The notes under the pieces were generated by a model that was not told the DNA's origin, did not search any database, and saw only the letters and a program-made list of their open reading frames with translations. Below, in pieces: positions 43,563-52,847 of a DNA stretch of 64,000 nt. The translations under genes and the position numbers were made by a program. The stretch covers positions 62,001 to 126,000 of the forward strand of contig NZ_QJRP01000007.1 in the NCBI RefSeq assembly GCF_003205295.1. Direction: 5' to 3'. Every line of letters starts with the position of its first letter. Positions within the stretch are counted from its first letter, which is position 1. The DNA is from Pseudomonas mosselii. GTDB lineage: Bacteria; Pseudomonadota; Gammaproteobacteria; Pseudomonadales; Pseudomonadaceae.

Positions 43563-44852
43563 TCAGGGCAGTTCGCGGCTGCGGTAGAAGGCGGTGAGCA
43601 CTTTTACCAGGTGCGCCAGGTCATGGCTGCCGCACAGTTCGCGAATCGAGTGCATGGCGAAGGTCGGCAGGCCGATGTCGACCGTGCGCACACCCAGGTG
43701 GCTGGCGGTGATCGGGCCGATGGTCGAGCCGCAGCCCATGTCGCTGCGCACCACGAAGCTCTGCACCGGTACTTCCTCGGCCATGCACAGGTGGCGGAAG
43801 AAACCGGCGGTTTCGCTGTTGGTGGCGTAGCGCTGGTTGTTGTTGACCTTGATCACGGGGCCGGCGTTGAGCTTGGGGCCGTGGTTGCCGTCGTGCTTGT
43901 CGGCGTAGTTGGGGTGCACGCCGTGGGCGTTGTCGGCCGAGACCATCAGCGAGCGCTGGATGGTGCGCACGTATTCGTCACCTTCTGGCAGCAGGCGCTG
44001 CAGGGTCTGCTCGAGCATCGGGCCGTCGGCGCCGCAGGCCGAGCAGGAGCCGACTTCCTCGTGGTCGTTGCACACCAGCACGCAGGTCTCGTCGCTGTCG
44101 GCACCCAGCAAGGCCTGCAGGCCGGCATAGCATGACAGCAGGTTGTCCAGGCGGGCGGCGGCGATGAAGTCGCCGTTCAGGCCAATCAGCGCGGCGTCCT
44201 GGGTGTCGTAGAAGCTGAGCTCGTAGTCCAGCACCACGTCGGCGTTGAGGTCGTGCTCGCGGGCCAGTTGCTCGGTGAGCAGGGCGCGGAAGTCAACGCG
44301 CTCGTCGCCGGCCACCTGGGCCAGGATCGGTGGCAGCTCGGTCTGCGGGTTGATCTGCCAGCCTTCGTTGGCGGTGCGGTTGAGGTGGATCGCCAGGTTC
44401 GGGATCACCGCGATCGGCAGCTTGAAGTCGATCAGCTGGCTCTCGACCTTGCCGTCACGGCGGAAGGTGACCCGCCCGGCCAGTGACAGGTCACGGTCGA
44501 ACCAGGGGGCGAGCAGGGCGCCGCCGTACACTTCCACGCCCAGTTGCAGGAAGCCCTGGCGTTGCAGCTCGGGCTGCGGCTTGACCCGCAGGCACGGGCT
44601 GTCGGTGTGGGCGCCGACCATGCGGATGCCGCCCAGCAGCGGCGAGAGCTTGCCGAGCTTGATGGCGATGATCGAGGAATCGTTGCGGGTCACGTAGTAG
44701 CGACCACCGGGCACGGTGGCCCAGCTGTCGCGCTCGTCCAGGCGCTGGTAGCCGGCGGCCTCGAGGCGCTGCGCGAGGCTGGCGGTGGCATGGAAGGGCG
44801 TCGGGGAGGCCTTGAGGAATTCGATCAGGCCGGCGTTCAGGGCATCGCGCAT
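43563..44852 (-). CDS. apeB: M18 family aminopeptidase
   Basis: A 429-residue zinc aminopeptidase. Seen are the metal-binding region [15 protein letters not shown] near residue 80, the [14 protein letters not shown] region, the carboxylate-rich [18 protein letters not shown] around residues 260-280, and the C-terminal [42 protein letters not shown]. It forms cytosolic oligomers that remove N-terminal residues, often acidic ones. The neighbours (rluA, min genes) match P. aeruginosa order. Length equals that of the family. Confidence 0.94.
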   Translation of the reverse strand: MRDALNAGLIEFLKASPTPFHATASLAQRLEAAGYQRLDERDSWATVPGGRYYVTRNDSSIIAIKLGKLSPLLGGIRMVGAHTDSPCLRVKPQPELQRQGFLQLGVEVYGGALLAPWFDRDLSLAGRVTFRRDGKVESQLIDFKLPIAVIPNLAIHLNRTANEGWQINPQTELPPILAQVAGDERVDFRALLTEQLAREHDLNADVVLDYELSFYDTQDAALIGLNGDFIAAARLDNLLSCYAGLQALLGADSDETCVLVCNDHEEVGSCSACGADGPMLEQTLQRLLPEGDEYVRTIQRSLMVSADNAHGVHPNYADKHDGNHGPKLNAGPVIKVNNNQRYATNSETAGFFRHLCMAEEVPVQSFVVRSDMGCGSTIGPITASHLGVRTVDIGLPTFAMHSIRELCGSHDLAHLVKVLTAFYRSRELP

Positions 44853-44942
44853 AAGTCACTCCAGACAGCAGTGGCGCGAGTTTAGCGTAAATGCTCGAAA
44901 ATTTGTGCCGGCCCTGTTGCCGGCACTACAGGCCTTGAGTAA

Positions 44943-45578
44943 TCAGAACGGCGCCGGACACTCGAACTTCAGGCGTTCGCCAGATACCGGATGGGTGAAG
45001 CTCAGCATCGACGCATGCAGGCACAGCCGCTCATGGGCCGCCAGCGCCTCGGGGTTGGCGTACAACCGGTCGCCCAGCAGCGGGTGGCCGATCGACAGCA
45101 TGTGCACGCGCAACTGGTGCGAGCGCCCGGTGATCGGTGTCAGCTCGACCCGGCAGTGATCGCCGCAGCGCTCGACGATGCGCCAGAAGGTCAGGGCGTG
45201 CTTGCCCTGTTCATGGTCGACCACATGACGCGGCTTGGTCGGCGGGTCGTAGCGCAGCGGCAGGTCGATGCTGCCGCTGTCCAGGGTCGGTTGGCCCCAG
45301 CACAGCGCGGTGTAGGCCTTTTCGGTCTCGCGGTCGTGGAACTGGCGCGACAGCTCGCGGTGGCTGTCGGCGTCGCGGGCGAGCAGGATGATCCCCGAGG
45401 TTTCCCAGTCCAGGCGGTGGACGATCAGGGCGTCCGGGTAGCCGTTCTCCTGCAGGCGGGTGATCAGGCAGTCCTTGTTGTCCTCGGCGCGGCCCGGCAC
45501 CGACAGCAGCAGGGTCGGCTTGTTGATCACCAGGATGGCGGCGTCTTCGTGAAGGATCTGGATGTTCGACAGCGGCAT
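44943..45578 (-). CDS. rluA: Pseudouridine synthase RluA
   Basis: A 211-residue enzyme. The catalytic Asp57 is in VHRLDWETSGIILLA. Further family motifs are TEKAYTALCWG, ELTPITGRSHQLRVHM and HPLLGDRLY. The lack of an N-terminal S4 domain and the short length fit RluA, which modifies U746 of 23S rRNA and U32 of tRNAs. I chose the ATG at 45578 (MPLSNIQILHED); the longer frame starts in the REP region. It lies next to the minECD operon, as in other Pseudomonas. Confidence 0.9.
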   Translation of the reverse strand: MPLSNIQILHEDAAILVINKPTLLLSVPGRAEDNKDCLITRLQENGYPDALIVHRLDWETSGIILLARDADSHRELSRQFHDRETEKAYTALCWGQPTLDSGSIDLPLRYDPPTKPRHVVDHEQGKHALTFWRIVERCGDHCRVELTPITGRSHQLRVHMLSIGHPLLGDRLYANPEALAAHERLCLHASMLSFTHPVSGERLKFECPAPF

Positions 45579-45618
45579 TGCAGGTTCTCTATAGACAATC
45601 GGGGCCGCTTTGCGGCCC

Positions 45619-45687
45619 TTTCGCGGCACAAGGCCGCTCCTACAGGGGCGCGCAGGGCCTGTGTAGGAGCGGCCTTGTGCCGCGAAA
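45619..45687. repeat. Inverted pair of REP elements (TTGTGCCGCGAAA type)
   Basis: Arms of about 28 bp at 45619-45646 and 45658-45687 share the core GCGGCACAAGGCCGCTCCTA in opposite orientation. It separates minE from rluA and differs from the GGGTAAACC subtype seen elsewhere. Confidence 0.85.
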
Positions 45688-45728
45688 GGGCTGCAAGGCA
45701 GCCCCAGGATCAGTCGGAAGTGCTTGAA

Positions 45729-45983
45729 TCAGCGATCAGGCAGGGTGATGTTCAGTTCCAGAATCGAGCAACTGCCCTGGTTTTCCAGCTCGATCTGCAC
45801 GTCATCGTTGCCGATATTGACGTATTTGCGAATCACCTCGACCAGTTCCTTCTGCAAGGCAGGCAGGTAATCCGGGGTACTGCGCTGGCCACGCTCGTGC
45901 GCCACGATGATCTGTAGACGCTCTTTCGCTACCGACGCGCTGCTCTGTTTCTGTCTGCCACGAAAGAAGTCAAAAAGGTTCAT
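45729..45983 (-). CDS. minE: Cell division topological specificity factor MinE
   Basis: An 84-residue protein. The N-terminal part has [27 protein letters not shown], which holds the membrane-binding segment and the anti-MinCD helix; the C-terminal part ([30 protein letters not shown]) is the dimerisation domain. It drives pole-to-pole oscillation of MinCD so that division occurs at midcell. Last gene of minCDE, three bases after minD. Confidence 0.97.
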   Translation of the reverse strand: MNLFDFFRGRQKQSSASVAKERLQIIVAHERGQRSTPDYLPALQKELVEVIRKYVNIGNDDVQIELENQGSCSILELNITLPDR

Positions 45984-45986
45984 GGT

Positions 45987-46799
45987 TTATTTGCCTCCAA
46001 ACAGGCGCGCGAAGAAGCCTTGCTTCGGCACTTCGATGAACCGTAGTGGTTTTGGTTTGCCCAGCAGGCGGTCGACGGTGTCGCTGTAGGCCTGGCCAGC
46101 ATCGCTCTGGTCGTCGAGGATGACCGGGATACCCTGGTTGGATGCCTTGAGCACCGCTTGGGATTCGGGAATCACACCCAGCAGTTCGACCGAGAGGATT
46201 TCCTTGACGTCCTCGACGCCAAGCATTTCGCCTTTTTCGACGCGCTCCGGATGGTAGCGGGTGATCAGCAGGTGTTCCTTGATCGGGTCTTCGCCCTGCT
46301 CTGCGCGACGCGACTTGCTGGACAGCAGGCCGATCATGCGGTCGGAGTCACGTACCGAAGAGACTTCCGGGTTGGTCACGACAATGGCTTCGTCGGCGAA
46401 GTACATCGCCAGGTGAGCACCTTTTTCGATACCGGCAGGCGAGTCGCAGACCACGAAGTCGAACTGCTCCTTGAGCTCCATCAGGACCTTCTCGACGCCT
46501 TCCTTGGTCAGCGCGTCCTTGTCGCGGGTCTGGCTGGCGGCCAGCACGAACAGGTTTTCCAGGCGCTTGTCCTTGATCAGGGCCTGTTGCAGGTTGGCTT
46601 CGCCGTTGACCACGTTGACGAAGTCGTACACCACGCGGCGTTCGCAGCCCATGATCAGGTCGAGGTTACGCAGGCCGACGTCGAAGTCGACGATGACAGT
46701 CTTGTGCCCGCGCAGCGCGAGGCCGGTACCGATAGCGGCGCTGGTGGTGGTCTTGCCCACACCCCCCTTGCCGGAAGTAACCACGAGAATCTTGGCCAA
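45987..46799 (-). CDS. minD: Septum-site determining ATPase MinD
   Basis: A 270-residue peripheral membrane ATPase. The deviant Walker A KGGVGKTT is at residues 10-17; further motifs are VIVDFDVGLRNLDLIMG and VVCDSPAGIEKGAH. The C-terminal amphipathic membrane-targeting helix (GFFARLFGG) is visible. ATP-bound MinD recruits MinC to the membrane and MinE stimulates its ATPase. It sits 96 bp after minC and 3 bp before minE. Confidence 0.98.
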   Translation of the reverse strand: MAKILVVTSGKGGVGKTTTSAAIGTGLALRGHKTVIVDFDVGLRNLDLIMGCERRVVYDFVNVVNGEANLQQALIKDKRLENLFVLAASQTRDKDALTKEGVEKVLMELKEQFDFVVCDSPAGIEKGAHLAMYFADEAIVVTNPEVSSVRDSDRMIGLLSSKSRRAEQGEDPIKEHLLITRYHPERVEKGEMLGVEDVKEILSVELLGVIPESQAVLKASNQGIPVILDDQSDAGQAYSDTVDRLLGKPKPLRFIEVPKQGFFARLFGGK

Positions 46800-46895
46800 G
46801 GTGTTTCACCCCTAAATAATCGGGACAGGCGTCCCTGCAAATACAAAAAACGGCAACTGGAAAAAAGTTGCGCTAAAAATGCCGGCAAGTATCCG

Positions 46896-47657
46896 TTAAA
46901 GACGGGTGATGTTCAACACTTCACCGGACAGGCTGACCTGTACGCCCGAGCCCCACAGCGGGTCGCGGCGCAGGTCTTCGCACACTTTGTACTGGCCGGC
47001 GATGGAGACCATTTCCGCGGTCATCTGCAGGCAGAAGATGCGCGCCTTGGTATTGCCCTTGATACCGGCCAGGGCTCGGCCACGCATGGCGCCGTACACA
47101 TGGATGTTGCCATCGGCGAGAAGTTCCGCGCCTGGGCTGACGGAGCCTGTCACCACCAGGTCGCCGCCCTGGGCATAGATCTGCTGGCCACCGCGTACGG
47201 TCGAGGTGATGATGCGCGTCGCGCGTACTTCCGGCTCTGCGGGTGCAGGCGGTGGAACGGGCGCAGGTTCCGGCTTCTTCACTTCCGGTTCAGGCTCGAG
47301 CGGGCGTTCGCGGGCGCCGGACGGCGGCAGCACCGGCAGGTCGATGGCGATCGCCGCGGCGATGTCCTCGATGCGGCTGGCGCGGATCGCCAGGGTGCGC
47401 AGGCCATGGTGACGGCAGATGCGCATCAGCCCGGGCAGGTCGATGGCGCCTGAGTCATGGGGCAGCTTGTCCAGGGCCAGCACCAGCGGGGTGTTGCTGA
47501 AGAAATTCGGCGCCTGCGCCACCTTCGCCGCCAGCTGGCGGTCGAGGGATTCGAGGTCGTTGCGCGCCAGTTCCAGCACGGTGATGGCAAGCATGCTGCC
47601 CTTGAGCTGGAACACGGGGGCGTTGTCGGGTGTCTGGTTGGGGCTCATGGTCTGCAT
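46896..47657 (-). CDS. minC: Septum-site determining protein MinC
   Basis: A 253-residue FtsZ-ring inhibitor. The N-terminal domain ([17 protein letters not shown], residues about 10-110) acts on FtsZ; a Pro/Glu-rich linker (about 125-160) joins it to the C-terminal beta-helix domain ([52 protein letters not shown]) that binds MinD. Two starts are close together, at 47657 and 47648 (MSPNQTPD); neither has a strong ribosome site, so the exact one is unsure. First gene of minCDE and divergent from lpxL. Confidence 0.95.
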   Translation of the reverse strand: MQTMSPNQTPDNAPVFQLKGSMLAITVLELARNDLESLDRQLAAKVAQAPNFFSNTPLVLALDKLPHDSGAIDLPGLMRICRHHGLRTLAIRASRIEDIAAAIAIDLPVLPPSGARERPLEPEPEVKKPEPAPVPPPAPAEPEVRATRIITSTVRGGQQIYAQGGDLVVTGSVSPGAELLADGNIHVYGAMRGRALAGIKGNTKARIFCLQMTAEMVSIAGQYKVCEDLRRDPLWGSGVQVSLSGEVLNITRL

Positions 47658-47757
47658 AGACGGCTTGTTGCGAAAAAAGTGCCCTGACTTATAGCGATAA
47701 GACCGATTGCCCGCAACCGATGTAGAATGCCGGGCTCATGTCTTGCCGGAAGCTTCA

Positions 47758-48693
47758 ATGGAACGCCCGCGTTTTCGATCCTCTTTCCTCCACCCGCGAT
47801 TCTGGGGCCTGTGGCTGGGGCTGGGCCTGCTGTGGCTGGTCGCCCAGCTGCCGTACCGCGCCCTGCTGGGCCTGGGCCGGACCCTGGGCGCGGTGATGTA
47901 CCGGGTGGCCGGTGAGCGCCGGCGCATCGCTGCGCGCAACCTTGAACTGTGTTTCCCCGACCTGTCCGGCGACGAACGGCAGCGCCTGCTCAAGGAAAAC
48001 TTCGCCTCCACCGGTATCGCCTTCTTCGAGATGGCCATGAGCTGGTGGTGGCCAAAAGCCCGACTTGCACGCCTGGCCCACATCGAGGGCATCGAGCATC
48101 TGCAGGCCGCCCAGCGCGAAGGCGAGGGCGCCATTCTCATGGCCGTGCATTTCACCACCCTGGAGATCGGCGCCGCGCTGCTGGGCCAGGCCCACACCAT
48201 CGACGGCATGTACCGCGAGCACGGCAACCCGGTGTTCGACTTCATCCAGCGCCGCGGCCGCGAGCGTCACAACCTCGATTCGCTGGCCGTGGAGCGCGAC
48301 GACGTGCGCGGCATGCTCAAGCTGCTGCGCAAGGGCCGGGCGATCTGGTACGCACCGGACCAGGACTACGGCATCAAACAGAGTATCTTTGTGCCATTGT
48401 TCGGCATCCCGGCGGCCACCGTCACCGCCACCACCAAGTTCGCCCGGCTGGGCAAGGCCCGGGTGATTCCGTTCACCCAGCGGCGCCTGGAGGACGGCAG
48501 CGGCTACCGTCTGGTGGTGCACCCGCCACTCGAGGACTTCCCCGGCGAAACCGAGGAGGCCGATTGCCTGCGCATCAACCAGTGGGTCGAGGGCGTGCTG
48601 CGCGAGTGCCCCGAGCAGTACCTGTGGGCGCACCGGCGCTTCAAGTCGCGGCCCGAGGGCGAGCCACGGCTGTATGACAAGAAAGCGCGCTAG
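47758..48693 (+). CDS. lpxL: Lipid A biosynthesis lauroyl acyltransferase (LpxL/HtrB)
   Basis: A 311-residue inner-membrane acyltransferase that adds a secondary acyl chain to Kdo2-lipid IVA or its equivalent. One N-terminal membrane helix (WGLWLGLGLLWLVAQLP) precedes the catalytic domain, with the HX4E motif in AVHFTTLEIGAAL, then RAIWYAPDQDYG and VFVPLFG-like IFVPLFGIPA. The N-terminal choice at 47758 gives MERPRFRSS; the longer upstream frame has no ribosome site. Divergent from minC, as in P. aeruginosa where the gene is called htrB. Confidence 0.93.
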   Translation: MERPRFRSSFLHPRFWGLWLGLGLLWLVAQLPYRALLGLGRTLGAVMYRVAGERRRIAARNLELCFPDLSGDERQRLLKENFASTGIAFFEMAMSWWWPKARLARLAHIEGIEHLQAAQREGEGAILMAVHFTTLEIGAALLGQAHTIDGMYREHGNPVFDFIQRRGRERHNLDSLAVERDDVRGMLKLLRKGRAIWYAPDQDYGIKQSIFVPLFGIPAATVTATTKFARLGKARVIPFTQRRLEDGSGYRLVVHPPLEDFPGETEEADCLRINQWVEGVLRECPEQYLWAHRRFKSRPEGEPRLYDKKAR

Positions 48694-48715
48694 CGCTGGC
48701 TCTTTGCCTATGCTG

Positions 48716-48745
48716 CGTGGGAGCGGGCTTGCCCCGCGATAGGGC
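48716..48745 (+). repeat. Single REP-like element
   Basis: TGGGAGCGGGCTTGCCCCGC and following GATAGGGCC is a lone REP-like sequence in the short spacer between lpxL and the patatin gene. It can fold on itself (GCGGG...CCCGC). Confidence 0.7.
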
Positions 48746-48779
48746 CGGTACTGGCAATCACTGACTCCAGGAAGGATGC

Positions 48780-49928
48780 ATGACCTCAACCACCGGCCTG
48801 ATCCTCTCGGGCGGCGGCGCCCGCGCCGCCTACCAGGTCGGCGTGCTGGCCGGCATCGCCGAGCTGCTGCCCCCTGGCGCCGCCAATCCCTTCCCGGTGA
48901 TCGTCGGCACCTCAGCCGGCGCCATCAATGCCGTCAAGCTGGCCAGTGGGGCCACCCGCTTCGCCGAATCGGTGCAGCACCTGACCGCCTTCTGGCAGAA
49001 CTTTCGCAGCCACCTGGTACTGCGCAGCGACTGGCCCGGGGTGATCCGCCAGGCCAGCCGTTTCGTCGGTCACAGCCTGCTGGGGCTCGGCGGCCAGGTG
49101 CCGGTGGCGCTGCTCGACAGCCGCCCGCTGCGCCGCCTGCTGCATGAACACCTGGACCTGGACGGTATCGCCCACTCCCTGGCGGCCAACCAACTGCGCG
49201 CCATCGCGGTGACCGCCTTCGGCTACGAGTCCGGCCAGGCGGTGACCTTCTACCAGGGCCGCAACACCATCGAACCCTGGTTGCGCCACCGGCGCATCGG
49301 CATGCCCACGCCGCTGACCATCGACCACCTGTTGGCCAGTTCGGCGATCCCGCTGCTGTTCGCGCCAGTACGCCTGGGCGATGAATTCTTCGGCGACGGC
49401 GCGGTGCGCCAGTCGGCACCGATCAGCCCGGCGCTGCACCTGGGCGCTAGCCGCGTGCTGGTGGTAGGCGTCAGTGGCAACCCCCAGCGGCCGGCGCCGC
49501 CCTTGCCGACCCAGCGCGTGTTCAGCGGTCAGCAGCCAAGCCTGGCGCAGATCGGCGGGCACATGCTCAACAGCACCTTCATCGACAGCCTCGAGGACGA
49601 CATCGAGCTGCTGCAACGGCTCAATCACCTCAGCCACCTGATGCCGGCGCACCTGGACGCCCGGCGCCTGGGGCTGGCGCCAATTGAGGTGCTGGTGGTA
49701 GCGCCCAGCCAGCCGCTGGACGAAATCGCTGCCCGTCATCGGCGCGAGTTGCCGGCGGCGCTGAGGCTGTTCCTGCGTGGGCCTGGCGCTACCAAGACCA
49801 GCGGCGCGGGGGTGCTGAGCTACCTGCTGTTCGAAGCGAGCTATTGCAGCGAGCTGATCGAGCTGGGGCGCAAGGATGCGTTGGCCAAGAAGCGGGAGCT
49901 GTGCCAGTTCCTGGGATTGCCCGGTTGA
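48780..49928 (+). CDS. Patatin-like phospholipase
   Basis: A 382-residue enzyme. The oxyanion motif is LSGGGARAAYQVGVL, the nucleophile Ser45 is in VGTSAGAINA, and the dyad Asp206 is in FGDGAVRQ. There is no signal peptide. The C-terminal third (about residues 230-380) is outside the patatin core and resembles the longer RssA-like Pseudomonas relatives. It probably hydrolyses acyl chains of phospholipids or lysophospholipids; substrate unproven. The ATG at 48780 follows AAGGA. Confidence 0.9.
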   Translation: MTSTTGLILSGGGARAAYQVGVLAGIAELLPPGAANPFPVIVGTSAGAINAVKLASGATRFAESVQHLTAFWQNFRSHLVLRSDWPGVIRQASRFVGHSLLGLGGQVPVALLDSRPLRRLLHEHLDLDGIAHSLAANQLRAIAVTAFGYESGQAVTFYQGRNTIEPWLRHRRIGMPTPLTIDHLLASSAIPLLFAPVRLGDEFFGDGAVRQSAPISPALHLGASRVLVVGVSGNPQRPAPPLPTQRVFSGQQPSLAQIGGHMLNSTFIDSLEDDIELLQRLNHLSHLMPAHLDARRLGLAPIEVLVVAPSQPLDEIAARHRRELPAALRLFLRGPGATKTSGAGVLSYLLFEASYCSELIELGRKDALAKKRELCQFLGLPG

Positions 49929-49933
49929 TCACT

Positions 49934-50065
49934 CCTGTGGGAGCGGCCTTGCGTCGCGATAGGGCTGCGAAGCAGCCCCAGGATGTGTGCCCAGTTCAAG
50001 ATTGCCGGGGCCGCTTTGCGGCCCTTTCCGACCGGTCCGACGCCTCGGCAAGGCCGCTCCCACAG
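49934..50065. repeat. REP element pair between patatin and mlaA
   Basis: A CTGTGGGAGCGGCCTTGCGT arm at 49934 and its reverse-complement CTCGGCAAGGCCGCTCCCAC near 50045-50065 are convergent REP copies. The 85 bases between them include GGGCTGCGAAGCAGCCC and GGGCCGCTTTGCGGCCC, small hairpins. Confidence 0.75.
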
Positions 50066-50068
50066 CGC

Positions 50069-50884
50069 TTATTCGGCGATCTGCAGCTTGCGCGCCTGGG
50101 TATATACATACCGCAACTTCTCGTACTCGAACGGCGAGTTGGTCTGCCCGTAGCGGAAGTTGGTGGTGTAGCGCTTGTCCACCGCCTGCAGCACGGTGAG
50201 CTCCGGGTGGTCGCTGGCAGTGTCGGGTACGTTCAGGTAGTTGATTTCCTTCTCCCCCACATAGTCGACCACCAGCCCGGTGGTGTCGCGCAGGTTCGAC
50301 GGCCCGAGGATCGGTAGCATCAGGTACGGCCCGTCCGGCACCCCGTAGAAGCCCAAGGTCTGGCCGAAGTCCTCGCTCTGTCGGGGCAGGCCCATCTCGG
50401 TCGCCGGATCCCACAGGCCGCCGACACCGATGATGGTGTTGAACATCAGCCGCGCGGTAATTTGTGCCGAGCGCTTGGGCTTGAGCTGCAGCACGCTGTT
50501 GAACAGGTTGGGCACGTCGCCCAGGTTGTTGAAGAAGTTGCTCACCCCGGTGCGCACGAAACCGGGGGTGACGTAGCGGTAGCCATCGACCACCGGCAGG
50601 AACACCCACTGGTCGAAGCGGTAGTTGAAGTGGTAGATGCGCCGGTTCAGCGATTCCAGCGGGTCGTAGATGTTCAGCGCGGCCAGGGTCGAGCGTTCGA
50701 ACTCGCGCTGGTCCAGGCCTGGATTGAACTTGAGCTCGCGCAGCGGATCGACGAAACCGTCGGCCTCCACGGTGAGGGTTTCGGTCTTGTCGGCCTCGAC
50801 CACGCTGGCACGCGGCGCGACTTCCTCGGCCAGGGCGCAGCCGCTGGCGAGCAGGGCGGTGACGAGCAGCAGTCGATTAACCAC
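50069..50884 (-). CDS. mlaA: MlaA (VacJ) family outer-membrane lipoprotein
   Basis: A 271-residue protein that, in the Mla pathway, removes misplaced phospholipids from the outer leaflet of the outer membrane. The signal ends in a lipobox-like LASGC (Cys16), with possible signal-peptidase cleavage at ALA as alternative. The VacJ core has YDPLESLNRRIYHFNYRFDQWVFLPVVDGYRYVTP, GVSNFFNNLGDVPNLFNSVLQ and LGPSNLRDTTGLVVD. The GTG start at 50884 overlaps the stop of the upstream hydrolase gene by eight bases, so the two are coupled. Confidence 0.92.
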   Translation of the reverse strand: MVNRLLLVTALLASGCALAEEVAPRASVVEADKTETLTVEADGFVDPLRELKFNPGLDQREFERSTLAALNIYDPLESLNRRIYHFNYRFDQWVFLPVVDGYRYVTPGFVRTGVSNFFNNLGDVPNLFNSVLQLKPKRSAQITARLMFNTIIGVGGLWDPATEMGLPRQSEDFGQTLGFYGVPDGPYLMLPILGPSNLRDTTGLVVDYVGEKEINYLNVPDTASDHPELTVLQAVDKRYTTNFRYGQTNSPFEYEKLRYVYTQARKLQIAE

Positions 50885-52175
50885 GGAAGAACTCCAGCAT
50901 GGCGTCGCTGTTGACGCGGTAGTTGAGGTTGCCGCAATGGCCGCCATGGGGGTAGAGGGTCAGGCGTTCGCCGAACACCCGGCGCAGGAAACCGATGTCG
51001 CCGGGGCCGAGGATCACATCGTCGGCGTTGTGCATCACGGCGATCTTGGGGCTGCTGCGCAGGTAGTCCTCCAGCGCGTACAGGCTCACCTGGTCGACCA
51101 GTTGCAGCAGGCTGTTGCCGTCGGTGCGCGCTCGCCACATGGGAATCACCTGCTCGGTCAGGTAGCAGTCGAAGTCGCATTGCAGGGCCCGTTTGAAGAA
51201 GGGTTCCAGGCTGCTGCCCTCGGTGATCGGGAATTTCGGCGGAATGATCAGGCCGCGACGGTTGATCAGGTCGGAAGTGAAGGCGATGTCGGCGGCCGAG
51301 AAGCGGAACGAAGTACCGATGAGCATGGCCATCTGTTCGTTGGACAGGTGCTGGCGCGACTTCTGGAAGTCATACAGCAGCGCTTCGTTGAGATCGATGT
51401 AGCCCTTGTCCTGGAAGTAGCGGGTGAGCTTTTCCAGCATCAGCTCATAGAAGGTGGTGCTGCGGTCGATGCCCTTGACCCGGGTCTGCACCAGCTTGTC
51501 CAGGTTGGTGATCGAGGTGTACAGGTTGACCGGCGGGTTGAGCAGCAACACACGCTTGAAGTTGAAGCTCTGGCGGGTTTCGTCGAGCTTGCTGACGAAT
51601 GCCGCGTCCAGCGCTCCCAAGCTGTAGCCGGTGAGGTAGTACTCGCTGACCGGCAGGCGTGCCTGCTGGGCGCGCACCGCCTGCATGACCCGGTACAGGT
51701 CCTTGGCGTCCTCGCTTGACACGCCGGGGGTGGCGAAGCGCGAGGCGGCGCTCATGAAATCCCAGCTGGTCGGCGACGACAGCTGCACCACGTGGTAGCC
51801 GGCCTGGTAGAACAGCTTCTTCAGGTACTCGTTGATGCTGCTGGAGTAGGGCGCGCCAGTGCCGGCGATCAGGAAGATCAACGGCGCTTCGTGGTCCTGT
51901 TTGGCCAGGCGGTAGCGCAGCTTCTTCACCGACCAGAAGTTGTCGGGCAGGGTGAACTCGCGCTCGGGGCGCAGGGTGAGGCTGTAGTCGGCCTGGTCGA
52001 TGTCGTCGTCGCTGGGCAGCGTCGGGCGCTGTTCCGGCGGCGTGGTGGCGATGGTCGCCTCGAACGGGTTGGTCAACGGATAGCCGTAGCTCGCCGCGTC
52101 AATATCCCGCGCCGAAGCGGCCGCAGCCATGAGCAGGCCACCCAACAGGGCGGCGAGGCGCAAAGATCGAAGCAT
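50877..52175 (-). CDS. Secreted alpha/beta hydrolase
   Basis: A 432-residue protein with a signal peptide (LLMAAAASARD). The alpha/beta hydrolase fold shows IFLIAGTGAPYSSS, the nucleophile elbow LTGYSLGALD with Ser185, the acid region MHNADDVI and the His in YPHGGHCGNL. It is the first gene of a pair with mlaA and overlaps its start. Such a pairing suggests a role in envelope lipid handling, perhaps as a periplasmic lipase/esterase; this is inference. The ATG at 52175 gives the signal peptide. Confidence 0.85.
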   Translation of the reverse strand: MLRSLRLAALLGGLLMAAAASARDIDAASYGYPLTNPFEATIATTPPEQRPTLPSDDDIDQADYSLTLRPEREFTLPDNFWSVKKLRYRLAKQDHEAPLIFLIAGTGAPYSSSINEYLKKLFYQAGYHVVQLSSPTSWDFMSAASRFATPGVSSEDAKDLYRVMQAVRAQQARLPVSEYYLTGYSLGALDAAFVSKLDETRQSFNFKRVLLLNPPVNLYTSITNLDKLVQTRVKGIDRSTTFYELMLEKLTRYFQDKGYIDLNEALLYDFQKSRQHLSNEQMAMLIGTSFRFSAADIAFTSDLINRRGLIIPPKFPITEGSSLEPFFKRALQCDFDCYLTEQVIPMWRARTDGNSLLQLVDQVSLYALEDYLRSSPKIAVMHNADDVILGPGDIGFLRRVFGERLTLYPHGGHCGNLNYRVNSDAMLEFFRG

Positions 52176-52387
52176 GTAGTCCCCCAGGGAAAGCGCAAGG
52201 TCGTGCAGGACACTAGGACCACGGCAAGTCGGACAAAGTTGCCCGTCGCCCTGTCGTTCGTCGCACCAGATGTTGCCGCGCCGGACAACGTTTGTCTTGT
52301 GCAACATAGCTGCAGGGCCATGATTTTGCCTTGTCGCGGCTCCTGGGCGATCATGCGGCGTTTCGATTACCGCTATTGGAGATCCGC

Positions 52388-52756
52388 ATGACGCGTTGGT
52401 GGCCGGTCGTTGCCCTGTTGCTGTTCCTGCCCCTGTGGCTGGCGGCCAGCTATGGCGTGCGTTATGGGCTGATGGAGGATGCCCGGTGGGTCGGGCTGTG
52501 CAGCGTGCCGGGGGAAATCTGGCAATGCCAGGCACGTTCGCTGCTGGGCCTGGGGATACATTTCCAGGTCATAGCCTGGGGGGCATTGGGGTTGGCGTTG
52601 CTCTGCCAACTGGTGCCTGGCCGAGGCGGCTGGTGGCTGGCGGCACTGGGGCTGGTGTTCGGGATTCCGGCATTGGTGCTGTATACCGCCAGCATCGCGG
52701 TGTTTGCGGTGGTGCTGGCGGGGTTGCGGCTGGTGCGCCGATCACTGGTTGCCTGA
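52388..52756 (+). CDS. Small integral membrane protein
   Basis: A 122-residue protein with about three hydrophobic helices (VVALLLFLPLWLAASYG, VIAWGALGLALLC, WWLAALGLVFGIPALVLYTASIAVFAVVLAG). The soluble segment MEDARWVGLCSVPGEIWQCQARS contains two cysteines that may form a disulfide. GGAG lies before the ATG at 52388. It is divergent from the hydrolase-mlaA operon, and a REP pair follows. I do not know the family. Confidence 0.75.
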   Translation: MTRWWPVVALLLFLPLWLAASYGVRYGLMEDARWVGLCSVPGEIWQCQARSLLGLGIHFQVIAWGALGLALLCQLVPGRGGWWLAALGLVFGIPALVLYTASIAVFAVVLAGLRLVRRSLVA

Positions 52757-52765
52757 CAGGGCCTA

Positions 52766-52831
52766 TTCGCGGGTAAACCCGCTCCCACAGGGTAGCGGAG
52801 TACCCTCTGTGGGAGCGGGTTTACCCGCGAA
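52766..52831. repeat. Inverted pair of REP elements
   Basis: Arms of 25 bp at 52766-52790 and 52807-52831 with core GCGGGTAAACCCGCTCCCAC and exact reverse complement. It lies between two convergent genes. Confidence 0.92.
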
Positions 52832-52847
52832 GAAAGCAACGCATTAT

